From contig JAAAOL010000296.1 of assembly GCA_009908885.1 (NCBI GenBank), forward strand, positions 1 to 5,243: 5,243 bases of DNA, in the 5' to 3' direction. Origin of the DNA: Bacteroidota bacterium (lineage in GTDB: Bacteria > Bacteroidota > Rhodothermia > Rhodothermales > JAAAOL01). The position numbers and the translations under genes were made by a program. The notes beneath the pieces were generated by a model, which was not told the origin of the DNA, searched no databases, and worked only from the letters and a program-made list of their open reading frames with translations. Shown here one piece after another: positions 1 to 5,243 of the stretch. How positions within the stretch are numbered: the first letter of the stretch is position 1; every line of letters begins with the position of its first letter.

Positions 1-5
1 CCCAA

Positions 6-21
6 TCATAGTACACGACAA
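6..21 (+). repeat. Left terminal inverted repeat of the insertion sequence
   Basis: TCATAGTACACGACAA is the exact reverse complement of bases 1185-1200. The match ends at base 5 (A) against base 1201 (C). On the inner side it breaks down after base 21, although a CATG follows on both sides with a 2-base offset (26-29 and 1175-1178). This is the end nearest the transposase stop codon. Confidence 0.92.
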
Positions 22-24
22 TAA

Positions 25-1107
25 TCATGAGGGGGCCTCTTCGAGTGTACAGAGCGGCGCGATAAGCACCCACAGACACTCGGCAAAGGCTTCGGCCTGA
101 TGAGCCAGGTTCAGCAGCACATACTGCAACTGATCGAGGCCCCTGCGAAACAGGCTCCGTGCACGCCGCCCATGATTCTTGATCGCAAGCGGCTTCGCCT
201 GGGCCACCCACTCGCCGACCCGGTGCGCCCAAGTGAACGCCAGCGCCAAGAGCGCCACCAACTTCCCGATCCGTTCCGGATCCGTCAGGTGGGTCTCTTC
301 GAAGTTGAACCCGCGCGTCTTCAAGGCAGCGAAGAGCACTTCGATGCCCCAGCGCAGCCGGTAGTACTCCAGGGCCTGGCGGCCCGGCCGATTACTCACC
401 ACGATCACGTACTCCTGCTCGAGGCGCATCCCGGTGACGAAGACCTCGTTTCGATAGACCTGCCGGGGCTTGCGCAGCTGCCTTGTCTGGCCCACCGACA
501 GATCCCGGAAGAGCGTCTTGGCCTGGCACGTTCGCCCGCGGTAGCTCACGCGGGCATTCTGACGGATCCGAATGTAGTAGGGCAGGCCGGCCTCGTCGAG
601 GGCCTTCAACCACGCCTGGCCAATGAACTCGCGGTCGGCGACCACGGCGCTGATCAAAGGGGCTGGCACGAGGGCCAAGAGCCTGGCGATCAGTTCCTTG
701 CGCTCGGCAGTGTTGGAGTTGCCGCGCTTGGGCAGGAGCATCCATACCAACGGGTAGGCCGTGCCCTGGTAGACGAGGCCCGCCATGAGGATGTTGATAT
801 CGACCGCGCCGAAGCGCCAGTTTGTCCGATCGATCGAGATGACGAAGTCGCCGTCGATGGGTACAAGACGTAGCACCAGGTGGCCCCAGGCCGTGTAGTC
901 GAACGGGAAGCCCGCGAAGAAGCGCTGGATGCGGCGGTAGTTGGACTCCTTCAGGGCCGTGCCGGAGAGGGCGTTGGCGACGTTGGTAAGGTTGACCGTG
1001 GTGACCTTGATCAGCGCCATCGTGAAGGCGACGATGAAGCCGATGCGGGCGCGGTTCCAGCCTAGGTGTTCTTGCAGCACGGTTTCGAGATCCGTATCGT
1101 GGGACAT
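25..1107 (-). CDS. IS4-family DDE transposase, 360 aa, intact
   Basis: Cytoplasmic transposase that would cut and join the ends of its own element. The RNase-H-like DDE core is visible. The first Asp is D93 in ISIDRTNW and the second is D158 in AVVADREFIG. The Glu is E256, inside a perfect Y-(2)-R-(3)-E-(6)-K signature made of Y249, R252, E256 and K263, which is the hallmark of the IS4 family. The long interval between D158 and E256 fits the beta-strand insertion known in this family. The N-terminal 70 residues are helical and basic, consistent with end binding. The length is normal for a compact IS4 member and there is no frameshift. The start at 1107 is chosen because the next upstream sequence is element lead; no Shine-Dalgarno is seen. 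The start codon lies in one arm of an inverted repeat (1105-1116 with 1167-1178). Family assignment is firm; the exact subgroup is not determined. Confidence 0.93.
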   Translation of the reverse strand: MSHDTDLETVLQEHLGWNRARIGFIVAFTMALIKVTTVNLTNVANALSGTALKESNYRRIQRFFAGFPFDYTAWGHLVLRLVPIDGDFVISIDRTNWRFGAVDINILMAGLVYQGTAYPLVWMLLPKRGNSNTAERKELIARLLALVPAPLISAVVADREFIGQAWLKALDEAGLPYYIRIRQNARVSYRGRTCQAKTLFRDLSVGQTRQLRKPRQVYRNEVFVTGMRLEQEYVIVVSNRPGRQALEYYRLRWGIEVLFAALKTRGFNFEETHLTDPERIGKLVALLALAFTWAHRVGEWVAQAKPLAIKNHGRRARSLFRRGLDQLQYVLLNLAHQAEAFAECLWVLIAPLCTLEEAPS

Positions 1108-1178
1108 GGCTTGGTCGGCGAACGCTGGTTCAGAGGACGGTAGACACCCTCTAATCTAGTTCACCTGATCAAGCCATG
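1105..1178 (-). promoter_or_regulatory. Inverted repeat covering the transposase start codon (possible translation block)
   Basis: Bases 1105-1116 and 1167-1178 are inverted copies matching at 11 of 12 positions, with a 50-base loop. The right-hand copy is 5' in transposase-sense RNA, and the left-hand copy contains the transposase ATG. RNA entering from outside the element would carry both arms and could fold to hide the start codon. RNA beginning inside the loop would carry only one arm. Such protection from read-through is known for IS10 and IS50; its use here is inference. No convincing promoter was found in the loop. The best minus-strand -10-like hexamer, TAGATT at 1158-1153, has no matching -35. 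Confidence 0.4.
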
Positions 1179-1184
1179 CTTTTT

Positions 1185-1200
1185 TTGTCGTGTACTATGA
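1185..1200 (-). repeat. Right terminal inverted repeat of the insertion sequence
   Basis: This is the exact reverse complement of bases 6-21. It is preceded on the inner side by a run of seven T (1180-1186, the last two within the repeat). This end is nearest the transposase start and abuts the toxin-antitoxin operon, leaving 23 bp to the antitoxin start codon. Confidence 0.92.
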
Positions 1201-1203
1201 CCT

Positions 1204-1216
1204 CGGGTATTACCCG
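1204..1216. promoter_or_regulatory. 13-bp palindrome, candidate operator of the toxin-antitoxin operon
   Basis: CGGGTA-T-TACCCG is a perfect 6-bp inverted repeat around one central T. It ends 7 bp before the antitoxin ATG and begins 3 bp after the insertion-sequence end. Toxin-antitoxin operons are commonly autoregulated by the antitoxin binding a palindrome near its own start, and the position fits that pattern. DUF433 proteins are predicted helix-turn-helix-type antitoxins, so the binding partner is plausible but unproven. A chance palindrome of this size is possible. Confidence 0.4.
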
Positions 1217-1223
1217 CCGCACC

Positions 1224-1457
1224 ATGAAAACGCTACGTCGCATTACCCTCGATCCGCAGGTGATGGGCGGTAAGCCCTGCATCCGCGGAACGCGCGTCAC
1301 GGTCGGGACCATCGTCGGTCTCATCGCGAGCGGGCACACCTCGGAGACGATCCTGGCGGCCTACCCGTATCTGGAAGAAGCCGACATCCGCGAGGCGCTG
1401 GCCTATGCGGCCTGGCGATCTGAAGAGGTAGAAGTTTTCCTCCAGCCGCCGGGATGA
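1224..1457 (+). CDS. DUF433 (COG2442) antitoxin-type protein, 77 aa
   Basis: Small DUF433-family protein, predicted to be the antitoxin that neutralises the PIN-like nuclease encoded directly after it. The family signature is clear. ITLDPQVMGGKPCIRGTR spans residues 7-24, followed by a V-T-V strand (25-27), then a helical region with YPYLEEADIREALAYAA at 47-63, a helix-turn-helix-like arrangement. The acidic end E67-V71 may contact the toxin. The length is typical. The frame is also open upstream, with ATGs at 1176 and 1197 inside the insertion sequence. ATG 1224 is chosen because family members begin a few residues before the R-I-T-x-D-P motif and the upstream codons are element sequence. 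No good Shine-Dalgarno is present. The stop codon overlaps the next gene's start (ATGA at 1454-1457), so the two genes are translationally coupled. The family and pairing are known; toxin neutralisation here is inferred. Confidence 0.9.
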   Translation: MKTLRRITLDPQVMGGKPCIRGTRVTVGTIVGLIASGHTSETILAAYPYLEEADIREALAYAAWRSEEVEVFLQPPG

Positions 1458-1822
1458 AGGTCGTCGTCGACATGAACCTGTCTCCACGATGGACGGCGGT
1501 GTTACGTGAGGCCGGACACGAGGCCATGCACTGGTCGGCGGTCGGCGACCCGGGCGCGAGCGATACGGCGATCATGGAGTGGGCCGCCGCCGGTGGATAT
1601 GTCGTCTTCACGCACGATCTCGACTTCGGGGCCTTGCTGGCAGCCACCGCCGCACAGGCCCCGAGCGTCTTTCAGGTGCGCACACAGGATGTACTGCCCG
1701 AGTCCCTGGCCGCCTCCGTACTTGCCGCGCTGGAGCAGTTCCGCGAGCACCTGGAAGCAGGTGCCCTGATCAGCATCGACGAGCATCGCGCTCGGGTCCG
1801 AATTCTGCCCTTCCCATCATAA
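1454..1822 (+). CDS. DUF5615/COG4634 PIN-like nuclease, probable toxin, 122 aa
   Basis: PIN-like protein of the DUF5615 (COG4634) type, predicted to be an RNA-cutting toxin partnered with DUF433 antitoxins. The N-terminal strand VVVDMNLSP places acidic residue D6 as in PIN domains. D37 lies in the segment S-D-T-A-I-M-E-W-A, and the strand YVVFTHDLDFG (49-59) supplies D55 and D57. Together these make the expected metal-binding acidic cluster, so no active-site residue appears lost. The C-terminal half (about 80-105) is a leucine/alanine-rich helix, followed by short strands ending in ILPFPS. The length is usual for the family. The start overlaps the antitoxin stop by 4 bp, and this conserved gene pair is itself strong support for the assignment. 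It would act in the cytoplasm. The RNA target cannot be read from the sequence. Loss-of-toxicity mutations outside the acidic cluster cannot be excluded. Confidence 0.88.
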   Translation: MKVVVDMNLSPRWTAVLREAGHEAMHWSAVGDPGASDTAIMEWAAAGGYVVFTHDLDFGALLAATAAQAPSVFQVRTQDVLPESLAASVLAALEQFREHLEAGALISIDEHRARVRILPFPS

Positions 1823-1941
1823 TCGCTCAGCGGTTTGCGGAGGTATGGAAGCGCGAAAGAAAAGCCGCGTCTCCTTTCATCTCTACCCGGCGGCGACGAC
1901 CTTGTAGTCGCCTTCGTCTCCGCACACGCCGTCGCACCGTC
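1823..1941. other. Intergenic gap with a weak stem-loop and a 20-codon ORF
   Basis: This is the 119-bp space between the nuclease gene and the membrane protein gene. It contains a 20-codon ATG-to-TAG frame (1845-1907) with GGAGG at 1839-1843. That is only one base before its ATG, too close for normal initiation. A 6-bp stem GGCGAC/GTCGCC (1892-1897 with 1907-1912, 9-base loop) overlaps the end of that frame. A competing pairing, GCGACG (1893-1898) with CGTCGC (1930-1935), is possible. There is no T-tract, so it is not a convincing terminator. No clear promoter for the downstream gene was recognised. Confidence 0.3.
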
Positions 1942-2631
1942 ATGTCCTCGTCGCCGTCGTCCTCGACCACGCTTTCGGCGGCTTCGGGGTGGAGCGTCCG
2001 GCTGGCGCAGGGCGTCTCGTACGTCATCAGCCCGCTGCTGCTGCCGCCGGTGCTGTTCGGGCTGGCGCTGGGCCACGTCGGCGCGGGATGGGGTGCCGTG
2101 GCGTGGGGCGTGGGCGTGGGCGTGGTCTTCTTCGCGCTCGCGCCGCTCGGGCTGCTCCTCTGGATGGTGCGGCGCGGGCAGGTGCGGAGCATTGAGGTGC
2201 GGGAGCGCGCGCGCCGGTGGCGTCCGTTGCTCGGCACCCTCGCCACGACGGCAGCGGCCTTCGGGCTGGCGCTGAGCGTGCCGCACGCCGGACAGGCGCT
2301 GCTGGCGGGGCTGATCGGCTGTCAGCTGGTGAATACGGCGGTCCTGCTGGGCATCACGCTGCGCTGGAAGATCTCGATCCACGCGGTCAGCATCGCGGGG
2401 TTCGTGGCGGCGCTGGCCTTCATCGCCGGGGCGCCGTGGCCGGAGGCGGCGGGGCTGCTGGGTCCCGGCTGGGTGCTCGCCCTCGTGCCGCTCATCCCGC
2501 TGGTGGGCTGGGCCCGCGTGCGGCTGCAGGCCCACACCTGGGCGCAGGTGGTCGGCGGGACGGCCTTTGGCCTCGTCGTGCCCTACGCCGAACTCACGCT
2601 CCTGTGGCACCTGGGGTGGCTCGGCGCGTAG
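1942..2631 (+). CDS. Divergent PAP2-superfamily integral membrane protein, 229 aa
   Basis: Polytopic inner-membrane protein, with about six hydrophobic segments near residues 26-44, 50-75, 97-113, 118-140, 148-187 (probably two) and 203-222. Three spaced motifs resemble the PAP2 phosphatase signature. R87-(6)-R94-P95 corresponds to K-x6-R-P. K143-I-S145-I-H147 corresponds to P-S-G-H. A191-R192-(5)-H198-(3)-Q202 corresponds to S-R-x5-H-x3-D. Both histidines and the second-motif serine are kept, but the first Lys is Arg, PSG is altered, and the final Asp is Gln. PAP2 enzymes remove phosphate from lipid phosphates or undecaprenyl diphosphate at the membrane; whether this one does is uncertain. 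The start at 1942 is chosen because the frame upstream encodes an arginine-rich stretch that overlaps the nuclease gene in another frame. From this ATG there is a short Ser/Thr-rich tail and then a membrane segment. It could instead be a related non-enzymatic membrane protein. Confidence 0.7.
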   Translation: MSSSPSSSTTLSAASGWSVRLAQGVSYVISPLLLPPVLFGLALGHVGAGWGAVAWGVGVGVVFFALAPLGLLLWMVRRGQVRSIEVRERARRWRPLLGTLATTAAAFGLALSVPHAGQALLAGLIGCQLVNTAVLLGITLRWKISIHAVSIAGFVAALAFIAGAPWPEAAGLLGPGWVLALVPLIPLVGWARVRLQAHTWAQVVGGTAFGLVVPYAELTLLWHLGWLGA

Positions 2632-2647
2632 CGCTTCACCGGTTTTT
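2615..2647 (+). terminator. Weak terminator-like hairpin at the end of the PAP2-like gene
   Basis: An outer stem GGTG/CACC (2615-2618 with 2637-2640) encloses an inner stem GCGC/GCGC (2624-2627 with 2631-2634) with a GTA loop. The two stems are separated by a small internal loop. Five T follow at 2643-2647 after GG. The hairpin spans the TAG stop codon. It has the general form of an intrinsic terminator, but the stem is interrupted and the T-run is short. Confidence 0.33.
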
Positions 2648-2786
2648 ACCCTGCGCCAGAGGCCCATCGACTGGAACGCCACGACCCGCCCTGCGTTGGG
2701 GAGGACTGAACGCATTTCTCAATAGTCCCCGCCTGCATGGCACGACGCTACCACTCCTTTTCCTGAACGAAGTCGTAGGACGTGGC
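2632..2786. promoter_or_regulatory. Upstream region of the TonB-dependent receptor gene
   Basis: This 155-bp gap is less GC-rich than the genes on either side, especially around 2714-2728 and 2750-2770. It must hold the receptor's promoter unless transcription reads through from upstream. I find no convincing match to the Bacteroidota -33 TTTG / -7 TAnnTTTG promoter, nor a sigma-70 pair. No Shine-Dalgarno precedes the ATG at 2787, as is common in Bacteroidota. The 9-codon frame at 2736-2765 is judged incidental. Confidence 0.3.
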
Positions 2787-5243
2787 ATGGGTCGTCGTAT
2801 TCTTTTTTGCTGGATGGCGCTGTGCGGGATGGCCGTGCTCCTTCCGCTGCACGCGCAGGCGCAGGGCTGGGGCGCCGTGGCGGGCCAGGTGACGGACGCC
2901 GACGAGCAGGCGCCGCTTCCGGGCGTGACGGTCGTAGTGGCCGGGACGGATTTCGGCACGGCGACGGGCGAAGACGGGCGGTACGACCTGCGCCTCCCCG
3001 CAGGCACGCACGCGCTCCGCTTCTCCACCATCGGCTTTCTGCCGCGCGTCGATACGGTCGTCGTGCGGCGCGATCAGACGATCCGGCGTGACGTGCGCCT
3101 CGCGCCGACGGTGCTGGAACTGGACGAAGTTACCGTCGAGGGCGACGCGACGCAGGAAGCGGGCGTCTCGGAGATCGAACCGGAGCAGGTCCGCGCCATC
3201 CCGACGCCGTTCAAGGGCTTTCAGGCGCTCAAGGCGCTGCCGGGCGTGGCGGGCAGCAACGAATTGTCCAACCAGTACTCGGTGCGCGGCGGCGGCTACA
3301 ACGAGAACCTCATCTTCATCAACGGCTTCGAGGTCTTCATGCCGTTCCGCCCGCGCCAGGGCGAGCAGGAAGGCCTGGGCCTATTCAACCCCGAGCTCGC
3401 CAGCCGCGTGACGCTCTACGCGGGCGGCTTCCCGGCCCGCTACGGCGGCAAGCTGTCGTCCGCGCTGGAGGTGCAGTACCACCGCCCCGAGGGCGAATCG
3501 CTCAGCGGCTCCGCGTACGTGTCCCTGCTCGACGCCGGAGCCACGGCCAGCGCCTCCGCGCTCGACGGCAAGCTGGGCTGGAACCTGGGCGTGCGCAAGG
3601 CCCGGGCGCAGCGCTTCTTCGCCACGCAGGAGCTGAAGGGCTCCTACCAGCCGGACTACACCGACGTGCAGGGGCTCGTCGGGTATCGCCTGGCGCCGGG
3701 GCACGAGGTGGAGGCCGTCGGCATCTGGGCCGATCACACGTTCGACCTGGACCCGAGCGGGCGCAAGACCTACTTCGGCCTCGTCAGCGCCGACCCCAAC
3801 CGGGGCGCCGACCTGCGCTCCGTGTGGATCGACTACGACGACGCCAGCCGCGAGACGGACGGCTACGCGACGCGCTTCCTGGGCGTGCGCCTCCAGAACC
3901 GCCTCTCGCCCCACCTGCGCATCGAGCACGACGTGGCCGCCTACGACACCGAGGAGACCGAGGACTACCTCCTGCGCGGCTCGACGGTCATCTACCAGGT
4001 CGACCCCAACAGCGACCCGGACTCGGACGAGGGCAAGATCCCGCGCGGCAGCGCCCTCCAGGAAGAGACCGCCGACAATCGCGTGGGCGTGACGACGCTG
4101 ACGGGCCGGGGGCGCTACCGCCTCACCTACCGCCGCCACGCCGCCGAGGCCGGGTGGCACGTGCGGCAGCTCCGGTTCGACGACCGCCTCGACGAACGCA
4201 CCGTCGTGGAAGGGCGCGCCACCGACGGCGACCTCGTCCGCGTGGTCACCGACAGCCTCCGCGACGCCGCCACCTTCGAGGAGCAGCAGGCGGGCGCATA
4301 CGTGCAGAACACCTTCGACGCGCTGCCGACGCCGGACCGCCTGACCGTCACCGCCGGGCTGCGGGCGGACTACTTCACCTTCAACGAGGAGTGGACCGTC
4401 TCGCCCCGCCTCTCGGCCCGCTACCGCGCCAGCAAACTCCTGACGCTCACCGGCGCGTGGGGCATCTACTACCAGCAACCCGCCTACCGCGAGCTGCGCG
4501 GCACGCCCGTCCCCGGCCAGCCCATCGCCGACGCGCTCAACCGCGACCTGCGCTCCCAGCGCTCCATCCAGACGGTCCTCGGCGCCGAGGTCTTCCTGCC
4601 CAAACGCCGCCTCTACCTGCGCGGCGAGGCCTACTACAAGGCGCTCGACCGCCTCATCTCCTACTCCATCGAAAACGTGCGCGTCAACTACTCCGGCGAG
4701 AACGACGCCACGGGCCGCATCTACGGGCTCGACCTTCAGGTACGCGGCGAGTTCGTGCCGGGCCTCGAAAGCTGGGTCAACTACGGCTTCATGGTCGCCC
4801 GCGAGGACTTCCTGCCGTCCTTCGAGGACGACTTCACCGAGGGCACCATCCCGCGTCCGACCGACCAGCGGCATACGCTCTCGCTCTTCGTGCAGGACTA
4901 CATCCCCACCGACCCGACGTGGAAGCTGCACATGCGCGCCCTCTTCGGCAGCGGCCTGCCCTACACGCCACCCATCCCCGGCGAGCGCATCGGCAACCTC
5001 GTGCTCCAGGTGCCCGGCGAGCGCTTCTCGGCCCGCTACCCTGAGTACAAGCGCGTAGACGTGGGCGCGACGAAGAAAGTCACCCTCACCGACGACGGCT
5101 GGAACGGCCCGGTCACGCTCGAACTGACGGGCGAGCTGCTCAACGTCTTCGACATGACCAACACGGTGGCCTACACCTGGATTCCCAACCGTGAGGGCAT
5201 CTGGGAGCGCGTGCCCACCCGACTCACGCCGCGCACGTTCAAC
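2787..5243 (+). CDS. TonB-dependent outer-membrane receptor with N-terminal CarboxypepD_reg-like domain (3' end cut by window)
   Basis: Outer-membrane active transporter driven by TonB. The 819 codons read without a stop to the window edge. Residues 1-25 form a signal peptide: basic G-R-R, a hydrophobic core, and a likely cut after H-A-Q-A. A carboxypeptidase-regulatory-like beta-sandwich follows at about 29-107 (GAVAGQVTD, P-L-P-G-V-T-V at 43-49, G-E-D-G-R-Y at 61-66, STIGF at 80-84). A linker LDEVTVEG comes next, then the plug (about 128-235) with ALKALPGVAGSNE, YSVRGGGYNENLIFINGFE from Y164, FNPELASRV, and YAGGFPARYGGKLSS. The remainder is an aromatic-rich barrel. The closing segment, with L-N-V-F-D at 785-789 and L-T-P-R-T-F-N at the edge, suggests only the last strand is missing. 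The plug resembles a recurring Bacteroidota receptor group rather than SusC, which is longer. The substrate is unknown: no SusD partner or siderophore genes are in view. ATG 2787 is chosen because it gives a complete signal peptide. Confidence 0.93.
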   Translation, partial: MGRRILFCWMALCGMAVLLPLHAQAQGWGAVAGQVTDADEQAPLPGVTVVVAGTDFGTATGEDGRYDLRLPAGTHALRFSTIGFLPRVDTVVVRRDQTIRRDVRLAPTVLELDEVTVEGDATQEAGVSEIEPEQVRAIPTPFKGFQALKALPGVAGSNELSNQYSVRGGGYNENLIFINGFEVFMPFRPRQGEQEGLGLFNPELASRVTLYAGGFPARYGGKLSSALEVQYHRPEGESLSGSAYVSLLDAGATASASALDGKLGWNLGVRKARAQRFFATQELKGSYQPDYTDVQGLVGYRLAPGHEVEAVGIWADHTFDLDPSGRKTYFGLVSADPNRGADLRSVWIDYDDASRETDGYATRFLGVRLQNRLSPHLRIEHDVAAYDTEETEDYLLRGSTVIYQVDPNSDPDSDEGKIPRGSALQEETADNRVGVTTLTGRGRYRLTYRRHAAEAGWHVRQLRFDDRLDERTVVEGRATDGDLVRVVTDSLRDAATFEEQQAGAYVQNTFDALPTPDRLTVTAGLRADYFTFNEEWTVSPRLSARYRASKLLTLTGAWGIYYQQPAYRELRGTPVPGQPIADALNRDLRSQRSIQTVLGAEVFLPKRRLYLRGEAYYKALDRLISYSIENVRVNYSGENDATGRIYGLDLQVRGEFVPGLESWVNYGFMVAREDFLPSFEDDFTEGTIPRPTDQRHTLSLFVQDYIPTDPTWKLHMRALFGSGLPYTPPIPGERIGNLVLQVPGERFSARYPEYKRVDVGATKKVTLTDDGWNGPVTLELTGELLNVFDMTNTVAYTWIPNREGIWERVPTRLTPRTFN

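Larger units (their letters stand above)
6..1200 (-). mobile_element. Complete IS4-family insertion sequence (about 1.2 kb)
   Basis: A 16-bp sequence at 6-21 is repeated perfectly in inverted orientation at 1185-1200, and a single transposase gene fills almost all the space between. The stop codon lies 4 bp inside the left repeat and the start lies about 78 bp inside the right repeat. This is the usual single-gene IS4 layout, with the untranslated lead placed at the transposase 5' end. The transposase carries the IS4 catalytic residues and signature and shows no frameshift, so the element is probably functional. No target-site duplication can be matched, although only 5 bp of left flank are present. 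The exact outer ends could be one base shorter, at 7 and 1199. The element sits directly upstream of a toxin-antitoxin operon. Confidence 0.9.

Noticed and set aside
100..873. 257-codon plus-strand frame opposite the transposase
   Set aside because: It is antisense to an intact transposase carrying all the IS4 signature residues, and its translation shows no domain.
1193..1198. TACTAT at the element's right tip as an outward -10 promoter box
   Set aside because: It matches the sigma-70 -10 consensus at only four of six positions, has no -35 at suitable spacing, and would depend on a promoter type that is not the norm in Bacteroidota.
1579..1941. Upstream extension of the PAP2-like reading frame back into the nuclease gene
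   Set aside because: The extra 121 residues are arginine-rich and overlap the nuclease coding region in another frame. A start at 1942 gives a sensible membrane protein.
1672..2715. 347-codon minus-strand frame across the nuclease and PAP2-like genes
   Set aside because: It spans two plus-strand genes and the gap between them, and its arginine/glutamine-rich product shows no domain. The plus-strand genes have recognisable motifs.
2736..2765. Nine-codon ATG frame upstream of the receptor
   Set aside because: It is too short to support, has no ribosome-binding site, and is expected by chance.
3381..4931. 516-codon open frame on the minus strand opposite the receptor gene
   Set aside because: It is a mirror of the receptor's GC-rich codons. 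Its translation is a low-complexity mix rich in valine, glycine, alanine and arginine with no recognisable domain, while the plus-strand frame gives an unmistakable receptor.
3824..5044. 406-codon plus-strand frame within the receptor gene
   Set aside because: Its product is an arginine/proline/alanine-rich string typical of a shifted frame in GC-rich DNA, and it overlaps the well-supported receptor frame.
1..5243. CRISPR array, tRNA, rRNA, riboswitch, attachment site or phage genes
   Set aside because: I looked for spaced direct repeats, tRNA-like cloverleaf arms and integrase-type genes and saw none. The only clear repeats are the insertion-sequence ends and the short inverted repeats listed.

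Overview
The window looks like a piece of a chromosome from a GC-rich, Gram-negative bacterium of the Bacteroidota/Rhodothermota group. Three things point there: a TonB-dependent receptor that begins with a carboxypeptidase-D-regulatory-like domain, poor or absent Shine-Dalgarno sites in front of most genes, and strongly GC-biased third codon positions. A halophilic or thermophilic Rhodothermia member would fit, but this placement is inference from gene style and no marker gene is present.

Layout, left to right. (1) Bases 6-1200 are a complete IS4-family insertion sequence. It has perfect 16-bp terminal inverted repeats and one intact DDE transposase gene on the minus strand. (2) Bases 1224-1822 hold a two-gene toxin-antitoxin-type operon on the plus strand: a DUF433 antitoxin and a DUF5615/COG4634 PIN-like nuclease, joined by an ATGA overlap. 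A 13-bp near-perfect palindrome (1204-1216) fills most of the gap between the insertion sequence and the antitoxin start. (3) After a 119-bp gap, bases 1942-2631 encode an integral membrane protein with divergent PAP2-phosphatase motifs, followed by a weak terminator-like hairpin. (4) After about 155 bp, bases 2787-5243 encode a TonB-dependent outer-membrane receptor. It stays open to the window edge and lacks only its C-terminal end. It is by far the largest gene here and has no stop codon inside the window.

How the parts relate. The insertion sequence and the toxin-antitoxin pair form a typical accessory patch. The element's end lies 23 bp upstream of the antitoxin start, so it has probably replaced or rewired the operon's promoter region. 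The PAP2-like protein and the receptor are envelope proteins, separated by a possible terminator, and nothing shows that they act together. The most unusual signals are small: an inverted repeat that would hide the transposase start codon in read-through RNA, the palindrome squeezed between the insertion sequence and the antitoxin, and the absence of a visible target duplication around the element. I see no wholly new multi-gene system.
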